In this document: in pieces, positions 33,754 through 35,348 of the stretch
How positions within the stretch are numbered: position 1 is the first letter of the stretch
Layout: the number at the start of each line of letters is the position of its first letter
From: an uncultured Bacteroidales bacterium
GTDB lineage: Bacteria; Bacteroidota; Bacteroidia; Bacteroidales; F082
Reading direction: 5' to 3'
NCBI GenBank assembly: GCA_900318465.1
Contig: ONKQ01000042.1
Coordinates: 1-35,348, forward strand
DNA: 35,348 bases
The notes under the pieces: model-generated
Database searches by the model: none
What the model was told of the DNA's origin: nothing
What the model saw: the letters and a program-made list of their open reading frames with translations, nothing else
Translations under genes and position numbers: made by a program

Positions 33754-35348
33754 TTATTTCTTTACAAACGATTTCGTCACAACGCCTTCGTCTGTGGTAA
33801 TACGCACGAAATACATGCCTGCGGCGAGGTCGGAAACGTTGATTTGCGTTGTCTGTAGAGACGTTGCGCGCAATGTCTCAGTGCGGACGACCTTACCGTA
33901 AACGTCGAACACTTCGATGGCATCGGCTTGAACATCGTTCATGGTACATTGCACATTGACCACGTCGTTTGTCGGGTTCGGGTAGAGGGAGATGCTGCTC
34001 TGCAGGTGCTCGATGATGCCCACGTCGGTGGTGTGCACCATGATGGTGTCGCTCCAGTCGCTTTCGTAGTCCACACACACCGCCTTGACCCGGACATCGT
34101 AGTAGGTGTCGCCCTCCAGTCCGGTGACTTGGAACGTGGTTGTGGTGGGGAAGAGATTCTGCCAGCTGCCGTTCTGCTCGCGGTAGCTCAGCATCCACAA
34201 GTTAGCATCGGCATTGTCTGTCCAGGTGACGGTGAAGCTTTCGTTAGCCACATCTGTGGTGTGCAGGTTTGTCGGGGTTTCGCACAGGTCGGTTTCTTCA
34301 GGGAGCGTGGTGAAGGTCACTTCGTTGCCGTAGGTGGTCATGTTTGCGGTGGTGGCGTAGGCGCGGTAGGTGTATTCGGTGTTGGGGATGAGGCCTGAAA
34401 GGCCGAACAACAGGATATCGCTTGTTCCGGTGGTCACCTGTGTGTAGTTGGCGGCGCCGGTGGCTTTCCATTCAAAACCGCGGGAGAGGATGGTCTGGTT
34501 GCCTTCGTCGGTGATTGCCCCGTTCAGGGTTGCAGAATGGCGGGTGATGTCGCTGGCTTGGCTCGTGGCGACTGAGGGCTCGATGATGATGACCCCCTCT
34601 TGGGTGGTGAACGTTGCGATGTCGCTCCAAACACTCTCGTCCAGACTGTCGCAAACCGATTTCACACGCACTTGATAGGTGGTGGAAGATTGCAGGTTTT
34701 GCAACGTGTGATTGGTGCTGGTGCAGAGGATGTCGGCACTCCAGGTGGTCGCTGAAGCCTCTTTGTATTGAAGGACCCATTGGGTCTCCAAGGCGCCGTT
34801 GTTCCAGGCGACAGTGGCCTCGGACGAGCTGATGTTTCCAACGGTCACATTTGAGGGGACGTGACAGGACGGAGCGATTTCAACGGTGAAATCATCCAGA
34901 TTCCAGGAGACTGCGAACGAGGAGTTGGTGTAGCGGAGCGCGATGCGGCCGTTGGAGGCTTGTGCCCCGTAGAAATCGAAGGGTCCCATATAGTTGCCGT
35001 TTCCGGTAGTGGCGCTGCCGCGCGGGCCGGGCAGGCCGGCGGTTGCAACGGGTTCAAAGCTGTCTGGATTGGTGATGTCGGTGATGACCCCGATCTGCAA
35101 TGTGCCTGTGGCGGGGTTAGTGGAGGTGGCCCAGAAAGAGAGTCTCAGCTCATGTACGTTGTTGGTGAATTCGGGAAGCACCAACAGGTTGTTATCGCCC
35201 TTGAGCTCTGCAGAGTTGACGCCTGAATGGCAGGCCGGCGCATTACCGCAGTAAACGAAGGGAGCTTGATAGTAGGCGTCAACGACCGTTCTCTCCCAGC
35301 ATTGGAACGGTTGCTCACCCTCTCCTTCGTAGCTCTCGAAATCTTCCG
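33754..35348 (-). CDS. C-terminal part of a fibronectin-III, T9SS-sorted secreted protein
   Basis: The frame is open to the right edge of the window, so the N-terminus is missing (about 530 residues visible). The first ~170 visible residues look like a jelly-roll (MAM/choice-of-anchor type) domain ('FESYEGEGEQPFQCW', 'ELRLSFWATSTN'). Three fibronectin-III-like domains follow (starting near 'CHVPSNVTVGNISSSEATV', 'SQASDITRHSATLNG', 'CETPTNLHTTDVANESFTV'). The C-terminus is a T9SS type A sorting domain ('SISLYPNPTNDVVNVQC', 'AGMYFVRITTDEGVVTKSF'). It is a surface or secreted protein, possibly an adhesin or the non-catalytic end of a peptidase. It is transcribed leftward toward parC but separated from it by a terminator. 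Confidence 0.85.
   Translation of the reverse strand, partial: EDFESYEGEGEQPFQCWERTVVDAYYQAPFVYCGNAPACHSGVNSAELKGDNNLLVLPEFTNNVHELRLSFWATSTNPATGTLQIGVITDITNPDSFEPVATAGLPGPRGSATTGNGNYMGPFDFYGAQASNGRIALRYTNSSFAVSWNLDDFTVEIAPSCHVPSNVTVGNISSSEATVAWNNGALETQWVLQYKEASATTWSADILCTSTNHTLQNLQSSTTYQVRVKSVCDSLDESVWSDIATFTTQEGVIIIEPSVATSQASDITRHSATLNGAITDEGNQTILSRGFEWKATGAANYTQVTTGTSDILLFGLSGLIPNTEYTYRAYATTANMTTYGNEVTFTTLPEETDLCETPTNLHTTDVANESFTVTWTDNADANLWMLSYREQNGSWQNLFPTTTTFQVTGLEGDTYYDVRVKAVCVDYESDWSDTIMVHTTDVGIIEHLQSSISLYPNPTNDVVNVQCTMNDVQADAIEVFDVYGKVVRTETLRATSLQTTQINVSDLAAGMYFVRITTDEGVVTKSFVKK

Overview
The window looks like a chromosomal segment of a Bacteroidota bacterium, probably order Bacteroidales. 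Supporting signs are repeated TAnnTTTG-type -7 promoter boxes, acidic lipoprotein export signals after the lipobox cysteine, type IX secretion (T9SS) sorting domains on two secreted proteins, Bacteroidales-style integrase/excisionase/replication genes, and a Bacteroidota-type parC. No tRNA, rRNA or CRISPR array was seen.

Layout. (1) 1-1.2 kb: GC-rich small genes of unknown function, with a terminator and hairpins; mobile-element-like. (2) 1.2-3.0 kb: an AlbA_2/divergent-AAA (Schlafen-like) protein flanked by 80-bp direct repeats. (3) 3.1-20.6 kb: a membrane LytTR regulator (leftward), then a rightward series: a surface lipoprotein behind a 21-bp-period direct repeat, a second lipoprotein, a frameshifted two-module barrel-like protein, a T9SS-sorted lectin-like protein, a 3068-residue SpvB/VCBS/RHS polymorphic-toxin-like protein with an AT-rich exchangeable tail, a probable immunity gene and a lipocalin-like lipoprotein. 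(4) 20.8-25.2 kb: a tyrosine recombinase beside two convergent genes, a STAND-type NTPase and an ATP-grasp ligase. The two start codons sit inside identical 29-bp inverted repeats at 21752-21780 and 25095-25123. This reads as a 3.37-kb DNA inversion that swaps which whole gene is joined to one fixed promoter at 25169-25176. (5) 25.3-30.7 kb: repeats, a toprim/primase-like protein, a RepA-like ATPase, an excisionase-type HTH, an unknown protein and an integrase, i.e. the maintenance end of an integrative element. (6) 30.9-35.3 kb: host backbone, with parC carrying an apparent 16-nt deletion, and the C-terminal part of a fibronectin-type-III/T9SS protein.

How they may work together (inference). 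The integrase module probably mobilises the block to its left, which carries competition/surface cargo. The LytTR protein likely controls the surface lipoprotein and perhaps the RHS cluster. The recombinase at 20.8 kb is a local invertase that would make the STAND and ATP-grasp genes mutually exclusive. As drawn, the ATP-grasp gene faces a canonical promoter (ON) and the STAND gene does not (OFF).
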